Shown piece by piece: positions 1 to 11,670 of a stretch of DNA of 64,000 nt. The position numbers were made by a program, and so were the translations under genes. The notes under the pieces are model-generated. The model did no database searches. It was not told the origin of the DNA and saw only the letters and a program-made list of their open reading frames with translations. Origin of the DNA: Parapristionchus giblindavisi (taxonomy: Eukaryota; Nematoda; Chromadorea; Rhabditida; Diplogasteridae). Position 1 is the first letter of the stretch; each line of letters starts with the position of its first letter. Location: contig CALSFV010000371.1 of assembly GCA_943737045.1 (NCBI GenBank), positions 124,001 to 188,000 of the forward strand, given 5' to 3'.

Positions 1-2064
1 CTTCTGAGTGATACCCTGGTCGAATCTGGGATAGCCCCTTGCTTCTGAGTGATTCCCTGGTCGAATCTGGGCTAGCCCCTTGCTTCTGAGTGATTCCCGC
101 CCCTTGCTTCTGAGTGATACCCTGGTCGAATCTGGGCTAGCCCCTTGCTTCTGAGTGATTCCCTGGTCGAATCTGGGCTAGCCCCTTGCTTCTGAGTGAT
201 TCCCTGGTCGAATCTGGGCTAGCCCCTTGCTTCTGAGTGATTCCCTGGTCGAATCTGGGATAGCCCCTTGTTTCTGATTGATTCCCTGGTCGAATCTGGG
301 CTAGCCCCTTGCTTCTGAGTGATTCCCTGGTCGAATCTGGGCTAGCCCCTTGCTTCTGAGTGATTCCCGCCCCTTGCTTCTGAGTGATACCCTGGTCGAA
401 TCTGGGCTAGCCCCTTGCTTCTGAGTGATTCCCTGGTCGAATCTGGGCTAGCCCCTTGCTTCTGAGTGATTCCCTGGTCGAATCTGGGATAGCCCCTTGC
501 TTCTGAGTGATTCCCTGGTCGAATCTGGGCTAGCCCCTCGCTTCTGAGTGATTCCCTGGTCGAATCTGGGCTAGCCCCTTGCTTCTGAGTGATTCCCTGG
601 TCGAATCTGGGCTAGCCCCTTGCTTCTGAGTGATTCCCTGGTCGAATCTGGGCTAGCCCCTTGCTTCTGAGTGATTCCCTGGTCGAATCTGGGCTAGCCC
701 CTTGCTTCTGAGTGATTCCCTGGTCGAATCTGGGCTAGCCCCTTGCTTCTGAGTGATTCCCTGGTCGAATCTGGGATAGCCCCTTGCTTCTGATTGATTC
801 CCCGGTCGAATCTGGGATAGCCCCTTGCTTCTGAGTGATTCCCTGGTCGAATCTGGGCTAGCCCCTCGCTTCTGAGTGATTCCCTGGTCGAATCTGGGCT
901 AGCCCCTTGCTTCTGAGTGATTCCCTGGTCGAATCTGGGATAGCCCCTTGCTTCTGATTGATTCCCTGATCGAATCTGGGCTAGCCCCTTGCTTCTGAGT
1001 GATTCCCTGGTCGAATCTGGGCTAGCCCCTTGCTTCTGAGTGATTCCCGCCCCTTGCTTCTGAGTGATACCCTGGTCGAATCTGGGCTAGCCCCTTGCTT
1101 CTGAGTGATACCCTGGTCGAATCTGGGATAGCCCCTTGCTTCTGAGTGATTCCCTGGTCGAATCTGGGCTAGCCCCTTGCTTCTGAGTGATTCCCGCCCC
1201 TTGCTTCTGAGTGATACCCTGGTCGAATCTGGGCTAGCCCCTTGCTTCTGAGTGATTCCCTGGTCGAATCTGGGCTAGCCCCTTGCTTCTGAGTGATTCC
1301 CTGGTCGAATCTGGGCTAGCCCCTTGCTTCTGAGTGATTCCCTGGTCGAATCTGGGATAGCCCCTTGTTTCTGATTGATTCCCTGGTCGAATCTGGGCTA
1401 GCCCCTTGCTTCTGAGTGATTCCCTGGTCGAATCTGGGCTAGCCCCTTGCTTCTGAGTGATTCCCGCCCCTTGCTTCTGAGTGATACCCTGGTCGAATCT
1501 GGGCTAGCCCCTTGCTTCTGAGTGATTCCCTGGTCGAATCTGGGCTAGCCCCTTGCTTCTGAGTGATTCCCTGGTCGAATCTGGGATAGCCCCTTGCTTC
1601 TGAGTGATTCCCTGGTCGAATCTGGGCTAGCCCCTCGCTTCTGAGTGATTCCCTGGTCGAATCTGGGCTAGCCCCTTGCTTCTGAGTGATTCCCTGGTCG
1701 AATCTGGGCTAGCCCCTTGCTTCTGAGTGATTCCCTGGTCGAATCTGGGCTAGCCCCTTGCTTCTGAGTGATTCCCTGGTCGAATCTGGGCTAGCCCCTT
1801 GCTTCTGAGTGATTCCCTGGTCGAATCTGGGCTAGCCCCTTGCTTCTGAGTGATTCCCTGGTCGAATCTGGGATAGCCCCTTGCTTCTGATTGATTCCCC
1901 GGTCGAATCTGGGATAGCCCCTTGCTTCTGAGTGATTCCCTGGTCGAATCTGGGCTAGCCCCTCGCTTCTGAGTGATTCCCTGGTCGAATCTGGGCTAGC
2001 CCCTTGCTTCTGAGTGATTCCCTGGTCGAATCTGGGATAGCCCCTTGCTTCTGATTGATTCCCC
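1..2064. repeat. Higher-order duplication, 1,097-bp spacing
   Basis: The run of unit types from 1 to about 967 recurs from 1,098 to about 2,064. Checked landmarks are the 24-bp unit plus T13A unit, the TTGTTTCTGATTG unit near 256/1,353, the CCCCTCG unit at 534/1,631 and the CCCCGG unit near 800/1,897. Identity ends where the first copy has CCCTGATCG at 964 and the second has CCCCGGTCG. The spacing equals 25 x 41 + 3 x 24. Confidence 0.85.
83..106. repeat. 24-bp truncated satellite unit (first example)
   Basis: This unit keeps consensus positions 1-16 and 34-41 and lacks positions 17-33, joining GATTCCC directly to GCCCCTTG. Dozens of identical copies are scattered across the window. Most are followed immediately by a unit carrying T13A (GATACCC), as here at 107. 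The shared junction and linked neighbour imply one original deletion spread by block amplification. Each copy shifts the 41-bp register by 17 bp, so it is a useful landmark for block boundaries. One variant near 4,513 reads CCCACCCC in place of CCCGCCCC. Confidence 0.95.
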
Positions 2065-2950
2065 GGTCGAATCTGGGCTAGCCCCTTGCTTCTGAGTGAT
2101 TCCCTGGTCGAATCTGGGCTAGCCCCTTGCTTCTGAGTGATTCCCTGGTCGAATCTTGGATAGCCCCTTGTTTCTGATTGATTCCCTGGTCGAATCTGGG
2201 CTAGCCCCTTGCTTCTGAGTGATTCCCTGGTCGAATCTGGGCTAGCCCCTTGCTTCTGAGTGATTCCCTGGTCGAATCTGGGCTAGCCCCTTGCTTCTGA
2301 GTGATTCCCTGGTCGAATCTGGGATAGCCCCTTGCTTCTGATTGATTCCCCGGTCGAATCTGGGCTTGCCCCTTGCTTCTGAGTGATTCCCTGGTCGAAT
2401 CTGGGCTAGCCCCTTGCTTCTGAGTGATTCCCTGGTCGAATCTGGGATAGCCCCTTGTTTCTGATTGATTCCCTGGTCGAATCTGGGCTAGCCCCTTGCT
2501 TCTGAGTGATTCCCTGGTCGAATCTGGGCTAGCCCCTTGCTTCTGAGTGATTCCCTGGTCGAATCTGGGATAGCCCCTTGCTTCTGAGTGATTCCCTGGT
2601 CGAATCTGGGCTAGCCCCTCGCTTCTGAGTGATTCCCTGGTCGAATCTGGGCTAGCGCCTTGCTTCTGAGTGATTCCCTGGTCGAATCTGGGATAGCCCC
2701 TTGCTTCTGATTGATTCCCCGGTCGAATCTGGGCTAGCCCCTTGCTTCTGAGTGATTCCCTGGTCGAATCTGGGATAGCCCCTTGTTTCTGATTGATTCC
2801 CTGGTCGAATCTGGGCTAGCCCCTTGCTTCTGAGTGATTCCCTGGTCGAATCTGGGCTAGCCCCTTGCTTCTGAGTGATTCCCTGGTCGAATCTGGGATA
2901 GCCCCTTGCTTCTGATTGATTCCCTGGTCGAATCTGGGCTAGCCCCTTGC

Positions 2951-5900
2951 TTATGAGTGATTCCCTGGTCGAATCTGGGCTAGCCCCTTGCTTCTGAGTG
3001 ATTCCCTGGTCGAATCTGGGATAGCCCCTTGCTTCTGATTGATTCCCTGATCGAATCTGGGCTAGCCCCTTGCTTCTGAGTGATTCCCTGGTCGAATCTG
3101 GGCTAGCCCCTTGCTTCTGAGTGATTCCCGCCCCTTGCTTCTGAGTGATACCCTGGTCGAATCTGGGCTAGCCCCTTGCTTCTGAGTGATACCCTGGTCG
3201 AATCTGGGATAGCCCCTTGCTTCTGAGTGATTCCCTGGTCGAATCTGGGCTAGCCCCTTGCTTCTGAGTGATTCCCGCCCCTTGCTTCTGAGTGATACCC
3301 TGGTCGAATCTGGGCTAGCCCCTTGCTTCTGAGTGATTCCCTGGTCGAATCTGGGCTAGCCCCTTGCTTCTGAGTGATTCCCTGGTCGAATCTGGGCTAG
3401 CCCCTTGCTTCTGAGTGATTCCCTGTCGAATCTGGGCTAGCCCCTTGCTTCTGAGTGATTCCCTGGTCGAATCTGGGATAGCCCCTTGCTTCTGATTGAT
3501 TCCCTGGTCGAATCTGGGCTAGCCCCTTGCTTCTGAGTGATTCCCTGGTCGAATCTGGGCTAGCCCCTTGCTTCTGAGTGATTCCCGCCCCTTGCTTCTG
3601 AGTGATACCCTGGTCGAATCTGGGCTAGCCCCTTGCTTCTGAGTGATTCCCTGGTCGAATCTGGGCTAGCCCCTTGCTTCTGAGTGATTCCCTGGTCGAA
3701 TCTGGGATAGCCCCTTGCTTCTGAGTGATTCCCTGGTCGAATCTGGGCTAGCCCCTTGCTTCTGAGTGATTCCCTGGTCGAATCTGGGCTAGCCCCTTGC
3801 TTCTGAGTGATTCCCTGGTCGAATCTGGGCTAGCCCCTTGCTTCTGAGTGATTCCCTGGTCGAATCTGGGCTAGCCCCTTGCTTCTGAGTGATTCCCTGG
3901 TCGAATCTGGGCTAGCCCCTTGCTTCTGAGTGATTCCCTGGTCGAATCTGGGATAGCCCCTTGCTTCTGAGTGATTCCCTGGTCGAATCTGGGCTAGCCC
4001 CTCGCTTCTGAGTGATTCCCTGGTCGAATCTGGGCTAGCCCCTTGCTTCTGAGTGATTCCCTGGTCGAATCTGGGATAGCCCCTTGCTTCTGATTGATTC
4101 CCCGGTCGAATCTGGGCTAGCCCCTTGCTTCTGAGTGATTCCCTGGTCGAATCTGGGATAGCCCCTTGTTTCTGATTGATTCCCTGGTCGAATCTGGGCT
4201 AGCCCCTTGCTTCTGAGTGATTCCCTGGTCGAATCTGGGCTAGCCCCTTGCTTCTGAGTGATTCCCTGGTCGAATCTGGGATAGCCCCTTGCTTCTGATT
4301 GATTCCCTGGTCGAATCTGGGCTAGCCCCTTGCTTATGAGTGATTCCCTGGTCGAATCTGGGCTAGCCCCTTGCTTCTGAGTGATTCCCTGGTCGAATCT
4401 GGGATAGCCCCTTGCTTCTGATTGATTCCCTGATCGAATCTGGGCTAGCCCCTTGCTTCTGAGTGATTCCCTGGTCGAATCTGGGCTAGCCCCTTGCTTC
4501 TGAGTGATTCCCACCCCTTGCTTCTGAGTGATACCCTGGTCGAATCTGGGCTAGCCCCTTGCTTCTGAGTGATACCCTGGTCGAATCTGGGATAGCCCCT
4601 TGCTTCTGAGTGATTCCCTGGTCGAATCTGGGCTAGCCCCTTGCTTCTGAGTGATTCCCGCCCCTTGCTTCTGAGTGATACCCTGGTCGAATCTGGGCTA
4701 GCCCCTTGCTTCTGAGTGATTCCCTGGTCGAATCTGGGCTAGCCCCTTGCTTCTGAGTGATTCCCTGGTCGAATCTGGGATAGCCCCTTGCTTCTGATTG
4801 ATTCCCTGGTCGAATCTGGGCTAGCCCCTTGCTTCTGAGTGATTCCCTGGTCGAATCTGGGCTAGCCCCTTGCTTCTGAGTGATTCCCTGGTCGAATCTG
4901 GGATAGCCCCTTGCTTCTGATTGATTCCCTGGTCGAATCTGGGCTAGCCCCTTGCTTCTGAGTGATTCCCTGGTCGAATCTGGGATAGCCCCTTGTTTCT
5001 GATTGATTCCCTGGTCGAATCTGGGCTAGCCCCTTGCTTCTGAGTGATTCCCTGGTCGAATCTGGGCTAGCGCCTTGCTTCTGAGTGATTCCCTGGTCGA
5101 ATCTGGGATAGCCCCTTGCTTCTGATTGATTCCCCGGTCGAATCTGGGCTAGCCCCTTGCTTCTGAGTGATTCCCTGGTCGAATCTGGGATAGCCCCTTG
5201 TTTCTGATTGATTCCCTGGTCGAATCTGGGCTAGCCCCTTGCTTCTGAGTGATTCCCTGGTCGAATCTGGGCTAGCCCCTTGCTTCTGAGTGATTCCCTG
5301 GTCGAATCTGGGATAGCCCCTTGCTTCTGATTGATTCCCTGGTCGAATCTGGGCTAGCCCCTTGCTTATGAGTGATTCCCTGGTCGAATCTGGGCTAGCC
5401 CCTTGCTTCTGAGTGATTCCCTGGTCGAATCTGGGATAGCCCCTTGCTTCTGATTGATTCCCTGATCGAATCTGGGCTAGCCCCTTGCTTCTGAGTGATT
5501 CCCTGGTCGAATCTGGGCTAGCCCCTTGCTTCTGAGTGATTCCCGCCCCTTGCTTCTGAGTGATACCCTGGTCGAATCTGGGCTAGCCCCTTGCTTCTGA
5601 GTGATACCCTGGTCGAATCTGGGATAGCCCCTTGCTTCTGAGTGATTCCCTGGTCGAATCTGGGCTAGCCCCTTGCTTCTGAGTGATTCCCGCCCCTTGC
5701 TTCTGAGTGATACCCTGGTCGAATCTGGGCTAGCCCCTTGCTTCTGAGTGATTCCCTGGTCGAATCTGGGCTAGCCCCTTGCTTCTGAGTGATTCCCTGG
5801 TCGAATCTGGGCTAGCCCCTTGCTTCTGAGTGATTCCCTGTCGAATCTGGGCTAGCCCCTTGCTTCTGAGTGATTCCCTGGTCCAATCTGGGATAGCCCC

Positions 5901-8900
5901 TTGCTTCTGATTGATTCCCTGGTCGAATCTGGGCTAGCCCCTTGCTTCTGAGTGATTCCCTGGTCGAATCTGGGCTAGCCCCTTGCTTCTGAGTGATTCC
6001 CTGGTCGAATCTGGGCTAGCCCCTTGCTTCTGAGTGATTCCCTGGTCGAATCTGGGATAGCCCCTTGCTTCTGAGTGATTCCCTGGTCGAATCTGGGCTA
6101 GCCCCTTGCTTCTGATTGATTCCCTGGTCGAATCTGGGCTAGCCCCTTGCTTCTGAGTGATTCCCTGGTCGAATCTGGGCTAGCCCCTTGCTTCTGAGTG
6201 ATTCCCTGGTCGAATCTGGGATAGCCCCTTGCTTCTGAGTGATTCCCTGGTCGAATCTGGGATAGCCCCTTGCTTCTGATTGATTCCCTGGTCGAATCTG
6301 GGCTAGCCCCTTGCTTATGAGTGATTCCCTGGTCGAATCTGGGCTAGCCCCTTGCTTCTGAGTGATTCCCTGGTCGAATCTGGGATAGCCCCTTGCTTCT
6401 GATTGATTCCCTGATCGAATCTGGGCTAGCCCCTTGCTTCTGAGTGATTCCCTGGTCGAATCTGGGCTAGCCCCTTGCTTCTGAGTGATTCCCGCCCCTT
6501 GCTTCTGAGTGATACCCTGGTCGAATCTGGGCTAGCCCCTTGCTTCTGAGTGATACCCTGGTCGAATCTGGGATAGCCCCTTGCTTCTGAGTGATTCCCT
6601 GGTCGAATCTGGGCTAGCCCCTTGCTTCTGAGTGATTCCCGCCCCTTGCTTCTGAGTGATACCCTGGTCGAATCTGGGCTAGCCCCTTGCTTCTGAGTGA
6701 TTCCCTGGTCGAATCTGGGCTAGCCCCTTGCTTCTGAGTGATTCCCTGGTCGAATCTGGGCTAGCCCCTTGCTTCTGAGTGATTCCCTGTCGAATCTGGG
6801 CTAGCCCCTTGCTTCTGAGTGATTCCCTGGTCGAATCTGGGATAGCCCCTTGCTTCTGATTGATTCCCTGGTCGAATCTGGGCTAGCCCCTTGCTTCTGA
6901 GTGATTCCCTGGTCGAATCTGGGCTAGCCCCTTGCTTCTGAGTGATTCCCTGGTCGAATCTGGGCTAGCCCCTTGCTTCTGAGTGATTCCCTGGTCGAAT
7001 CTGGGATAGCCCCTTGCTTCTGAGTGATTCCCTGGTCGAATCTGGGCTAGCCCCTTGCTTCTGAGTGATTCCCTGGTCGAATCTGGGCTAGCCCCTTGCT
7101 TCTGAGTGATTCCCTGGTCGAATCTGGGCTAGCCCCTTGCTTCTGAGTGATTCCCTGGTCGAATCTGGGCTAGCCCCTTGCTTCTGAGTGATTCCCTGGT
7201 CGAATCTGGGCTAGCCCCTTGCTTCTGAGTGATTCCCTGGTCGAATCTGGGATAGCCCCTTGCTTCTGAGTGATTCCCTGGTCGAATCTGGGCTAGCCCC
7301 TCGCTTCTGAGTGATTCCCTGGTCGAATCTGGGCTAGCCCCTTGCTTCTGAGTGATTCCCTGGTCGAATCTGGGATAGCCCCCTTGCTTCTGATTGATTC
7401 CCCGGTCGAATATGGGCTAGCCCCTTGCTTCTGAGTGATTCCCTGGTCGAATCTGGGCTAGCGCCTTGCTTCTGAGTGATTCCCTGGTCGAATCTGGGAT
7501 AGCCCCTTGCTTCTGATTGATTCCCCGGTCGAATCTGGGCTAGCCCCTTGCTTCTGAGTGATTCCCTGGTCGAATCTGGGATAGCCCCTTGTTTCTGATT
7601 GATTCCCTGGTCGAATCTGGGCTAGCCCCTTGCTTCTGAGTGATTCCCTGGTCGAATCTGGGCTAGCCCCTTGCTTCTGAGTGATTCCCTGGTCGAATCT
7701 GGGATAGCCCCTTGCTTCTGATTGATTCCCTGGTCGAATCTGGGCTAGCCCCTTGCTTATGAGTGATTCCCTGGTCGAATCTGGGCTAGCCCCTTGCTTC
7801 TGAGTGATTCCCTGGTCGAATCTGGGATAGCCCCTTGCTTCTGATTGATTCCCTGATCGAATCTGGGCTAGCCCCTTGCTTCTGAGTGATTCCCTGGTCG
7901 AATCTGGGCTAGCCCCTTGCTTCTGAGTGATTCCCGCCCCTTGCTTCTGAGTGATACCCTGGTCGAATCTGGGCTAGCCCCTTGCTTCTGAGTGATACCC
8001 TGGTCGAATCTGGGATAGCCCCTTGCTTCTGAGTGATTCCCTGGTCGAATCTGGGCTAGCCCCTTGCTTCTGAGTGATTCCCGCCCCTTGCTTCTGAGTG
8101 ATACCCTGGTCGAATCTGGGCTAGCCCCTTGCTTCTGAGTGATTCCCTGGTCGAATCTGGGCTAGCCCCTTGCTTCTGAGTGATTCCCTGGTCGAATCTG
8201 GGCTAGCCCCTTGCTTCTGAGTGATTCCCTGTCGAATCTGGGCTAGCCCCTTGCTTCTGAGTGATTCCCTGGTCGAATCTGGGATAGCCCCTTGCTTCTG
8301 ATTGATTCCCTGGTCGAATCTGGGCTAGCCCCTTGCTTCTGAGTGATTCCCTGGTCGAATCTGGGCTAGCCCCTTGCTTCTGAGTGATTCCCGCCCCTTG
8401 CTTCTGAGTGATACCCTGGTCGAATCTGGGCTAGCCCCTTGCTTCTGAGTGATTCCCTGGTCGAATCTGGGCTAGCCCCTTGCTTCTGAGTGATTCCCTG
8501 GTCGAATCTGGGATAGCCCCTTGCTTCTGAGTGATTCCCTGGTCGAATCTGGGCTAGCCCCTTGCTTCTGAGTGATTCCCTGGTCGAATCTGGGCTAGCC
8601 CCTTGCTTCTGAGTGATTCCCTGGTCGAATCTGGGCTAGCCCCTTGCTTCTGAGTGATTCCCTGGTCGAATCTGGGCTAGCCCCTTGCTTCTGAGTGATT
8701 CCCTGGTCGAATCTGGGCTAGCCCCTTGCTTCTGAGTGATTCCCTGGTCGAATCTGGGATAGCCCCTTGCTTCTGAGTGATTCCCTGGTCGAATCTGGGC
8801 TAGCCCCTCGCTTCTGAGTGATTCCCTGGTCGAATCTGGGCTAGCCCCTTGCTTCTGAGTGATTCCCTGGTCGAATCTGGGATAGCCCCCTTGCTTCTGA

Positions 8901-9500
8901 TTGATTCCCCGGTCGAATATGGGCTAGCCCCTTGCTTCTGAGTGATTCCCTGGTCGAATCTGGGATAGCCCCTTGTTTCTGATTGATTCCCTGGTCGAAT
9001 CTGGGCTAGCCCCTTGCTTCTGAGTGATTCCCTGGTCGAATCTGGGCTAGCCCCTTGCTTCTGAGTGATTCCCTGGTCGAATCTGGGATAGCCCCTTGCT
9101 TCTGATTGATTCCCTGGTCGAATCTGGGCTAGCCCCTTGCTTATGAGTGATTCCCTGGTCGAATCTGGGCTAGCCCCTTGCTTCTGAGTGATTCCCTGGT
9201 CGAATCTGGGATAGCCCCTTGCTTCTGATTGATTCCCTGATCGAATCTGGGCTAGCCCCTTGCTTCTGAGTGATTCCCTGGTCGAATCTGGGCTAGCCCC
9301 TTGCTTCTGAGTGATTCCCGCCCCTTGCTTCTGAGTGATACCCTGGTCGAATCTGGGCTAGCCCCTTGCTTCTGAGTGATACCCTGGTCGAATCTGGGAT
9401 AGCCCCTTGCTTCTGAGTGATTCCCTGGTCGAATCTGGGCTAGCCCCTTGCTTCTGAGTGATTCCCGCCCCTTGCTTCTGAGTGATACCCTGGTCGAATC
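2951..9500. repeat. Higher-order repeat family, six copies
   Basis: A block marked by a CTTATGAG unit followed shortly by a CCCTGATCG unit occurs six times. TTATG lies at 2,951, 4,334, 5,366, 6,315, 7,757 and 9,141, and CCCTGATCG at 3,045, 4,428, 5,460, 6,409, 7,851 and 9,235. Both markers give the same spacings: 1,383, 1,032, 949, 1,442 and 1,384 bp. A 40-bp unit lacking one G (CCCTGTCG) lies inside four of the blocks, at 3,421, 5,836, 6,785 and 8,227. Varying length with conserved internal order suggests indels of whole units after block duplication. The right end is approximate. Confidence 0.85.
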
Positions 9501-11670
9501 TGGGCTAGCCCCTTGCTTCTGAGTGATTCCCTGGTCGAATCTGGGCTAGCCCCTTGCTTCTGAGTGATTCCCTGGTCGAATCTGGGATAGCCCCTTGCTT
9601 CTGATTGATTCCCTGGTCGAATCTGGGCTAGCCCCTTGCTTCTGAGTGATTCCCTGGTCGAATCTGGGCTAGCCCCTTGCTTCTGAGTGATTCCCTGGTC
9701 GAATCTGGGATAGCCCCTTGCTTCTGATTGATTCCCTGGTCGAATCTGGGCTAGCCCCTTGCTTCTGAGTGATTCCCTGGCCGAATCTGGGCTAGCCCCT
9801 TGCTTCTGAGTGATTCCCGCCCCTTGCTTCTGAGTGATACCCTGGTCGAATCTGGGCTAGCCCCTTGCTTCTGAGTGATTCCCTGGTCGAATCTAGGCTA
9901 GCCCCTTGCTTCTGAGTGATTCCCTGGTCGAATCTGGGATAGCCCCTTGCTTCTGAGTGATTCCCTGGTCGAATCTGGGCTAGCCCCTTGCTTCTGAGTG
10001 ATTCCCGCCCCTTGCTTCTGAGTGATACCCTGGTCGAATCTGGGCTAGCCCCTTGCTTCTGAGTGATTCCCTGGTCGAATCTGGGCTAGCCCCTTGCTTC
10101 TGAGTGATTCCCTGGTCGAATCTGGGCAAGCCCCTTGCTTCTGAGTGATTCCCTGGTCGAATCTGGGCTAGCCCCTTGCTTCTGAGTGATTCCCTGGTCG
10201 AATCTGGGCTAGCCCCTTGCTTCTGAGTGATTCCCTGGTCGAATCTGGGCTAGCCCCTTGCTTCTGAGTGATTCCCTGGTCGAATCTGGGATAGCCCCTT
10301 GCTTCTGAGTGATTCCCTGGTCGAATCTGGGATAGCCCCTTGTTTCTGATTGATTCCCTGGTCGAATCTGGGCTAGCCCCTTGCTTCTGAGTGATTCCCT
10401 GGTCGAATCTGGGCTAGCCCCTTGCTTCTGAGTGATTCCCTGGTCGAATCTGGGCTAGCCCCTTGCTTCTGAGTGATTCCCTGGTCGAATCTGGGATAGC
10501 CCCTTGCTTCTGATTGATTCCCTGGTCGAATCTGGGCTAGCCCCTTGCTTCTGAGTGATTCCCTGGTCGAATCTGGGCTAGCCCCTTGCTTCTGAGTGAT
10601 TCCCTGGTCGAATCTGGGATAGCCCCTTGCTTCTGATTGATTCCCTGGTCGAATCTGGGCTAGCCCCTTGCTTCTGAGTGATTCCCGCCCCTTGCTTCTG
10701 AGTGATACCCTGGTCGAATCTGGGCTAGCCCCTTGCTTCTGAGTGATTCCCTGGTCGAATCTAGGCTAGCCCCTTGCTTCTGAGTGATTCCCTGGTCGAA
10801 TCTGGGATAGCCCCTTGCTTCTGAGTGATTCCCTGGTCGAATCTGGGCTAGCCCCTTGCTTCTGAGTGATTCCCGCCCCTTGCTTCTGAGTGATACCCTG
10901 GTCGAATCTGGGCTAGCCCCTTGCTTCTGAGTGATTCCCTGGTCGAATCTGGGCTAGCCCCTTGCTTCTGAGTGATTCCCTGGTCGAATCTGGGCTAGCC
11001 CCTTGCTTCTGAGTGATTCCCTGGTCGAATCTGGGCTAGCCCCTTGCTTCTGAGTGATTCCCTGGTCGAATCTGGGCTAGCCCCTTGCTTCTGAGTGATT
11101 CCCTGGTCGAATCTGGGCTAGCCCCTTGCTTCTGAGTGATTCCCTGGTCGAATCTGGGATAGCCCCTTGCTTCTGAGTGATTCCCTGGTCGAATCTGGGA
11201 TAGCCCCTTGTTTCTGATTGATTCCCTGGTCGAATCTGGGCTAGCCCCTTGCTTCTGAGTGATTCCCTGGTCGAATCTGGGCTAGCCCCTTGCTTCTGAG
11301 TGATTCCCTGGTCGAATCTGGGCTAGCCCCTTGCTTCTGAGTGATTCCCTGGTCGAATCTGGGATAGCCCCTTGCTTCTGATTGATTCCCTGGTCGAATC
11401 TGGGCTAGCCCCTTGCTTCTGAGTGATTCCCTGGTCGAATCTGGGCTAGCCCCTTGCTTCTGAGTGATTCCCTGGTCGAATCTGGGATAGCCCCTTGCTT
11501 CTGATTGATTCCCTGGTCGAATCTGGGCTAGCCCCTTGCTTCTGAGTGATTCCCTGGTCGAATCTGGGCTAGCCCCTTGCTTCTGAGTGATTCCCGCCCC
11601 TTGCTTCTGAGTGATACCCTGGTCGAATCTGGGCTAGCCCCTTGCTTCTGAGTGATTCCCTGGTCGAATC

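Noticed and set aside
4035..4514. 159-codon minus-strand open frame
   Set aside because: It is pure satellite read in rotating phase with a 41-residue period, starts and stops at unit variants, and has no domain or non-repeat flank. Not called as a gene.
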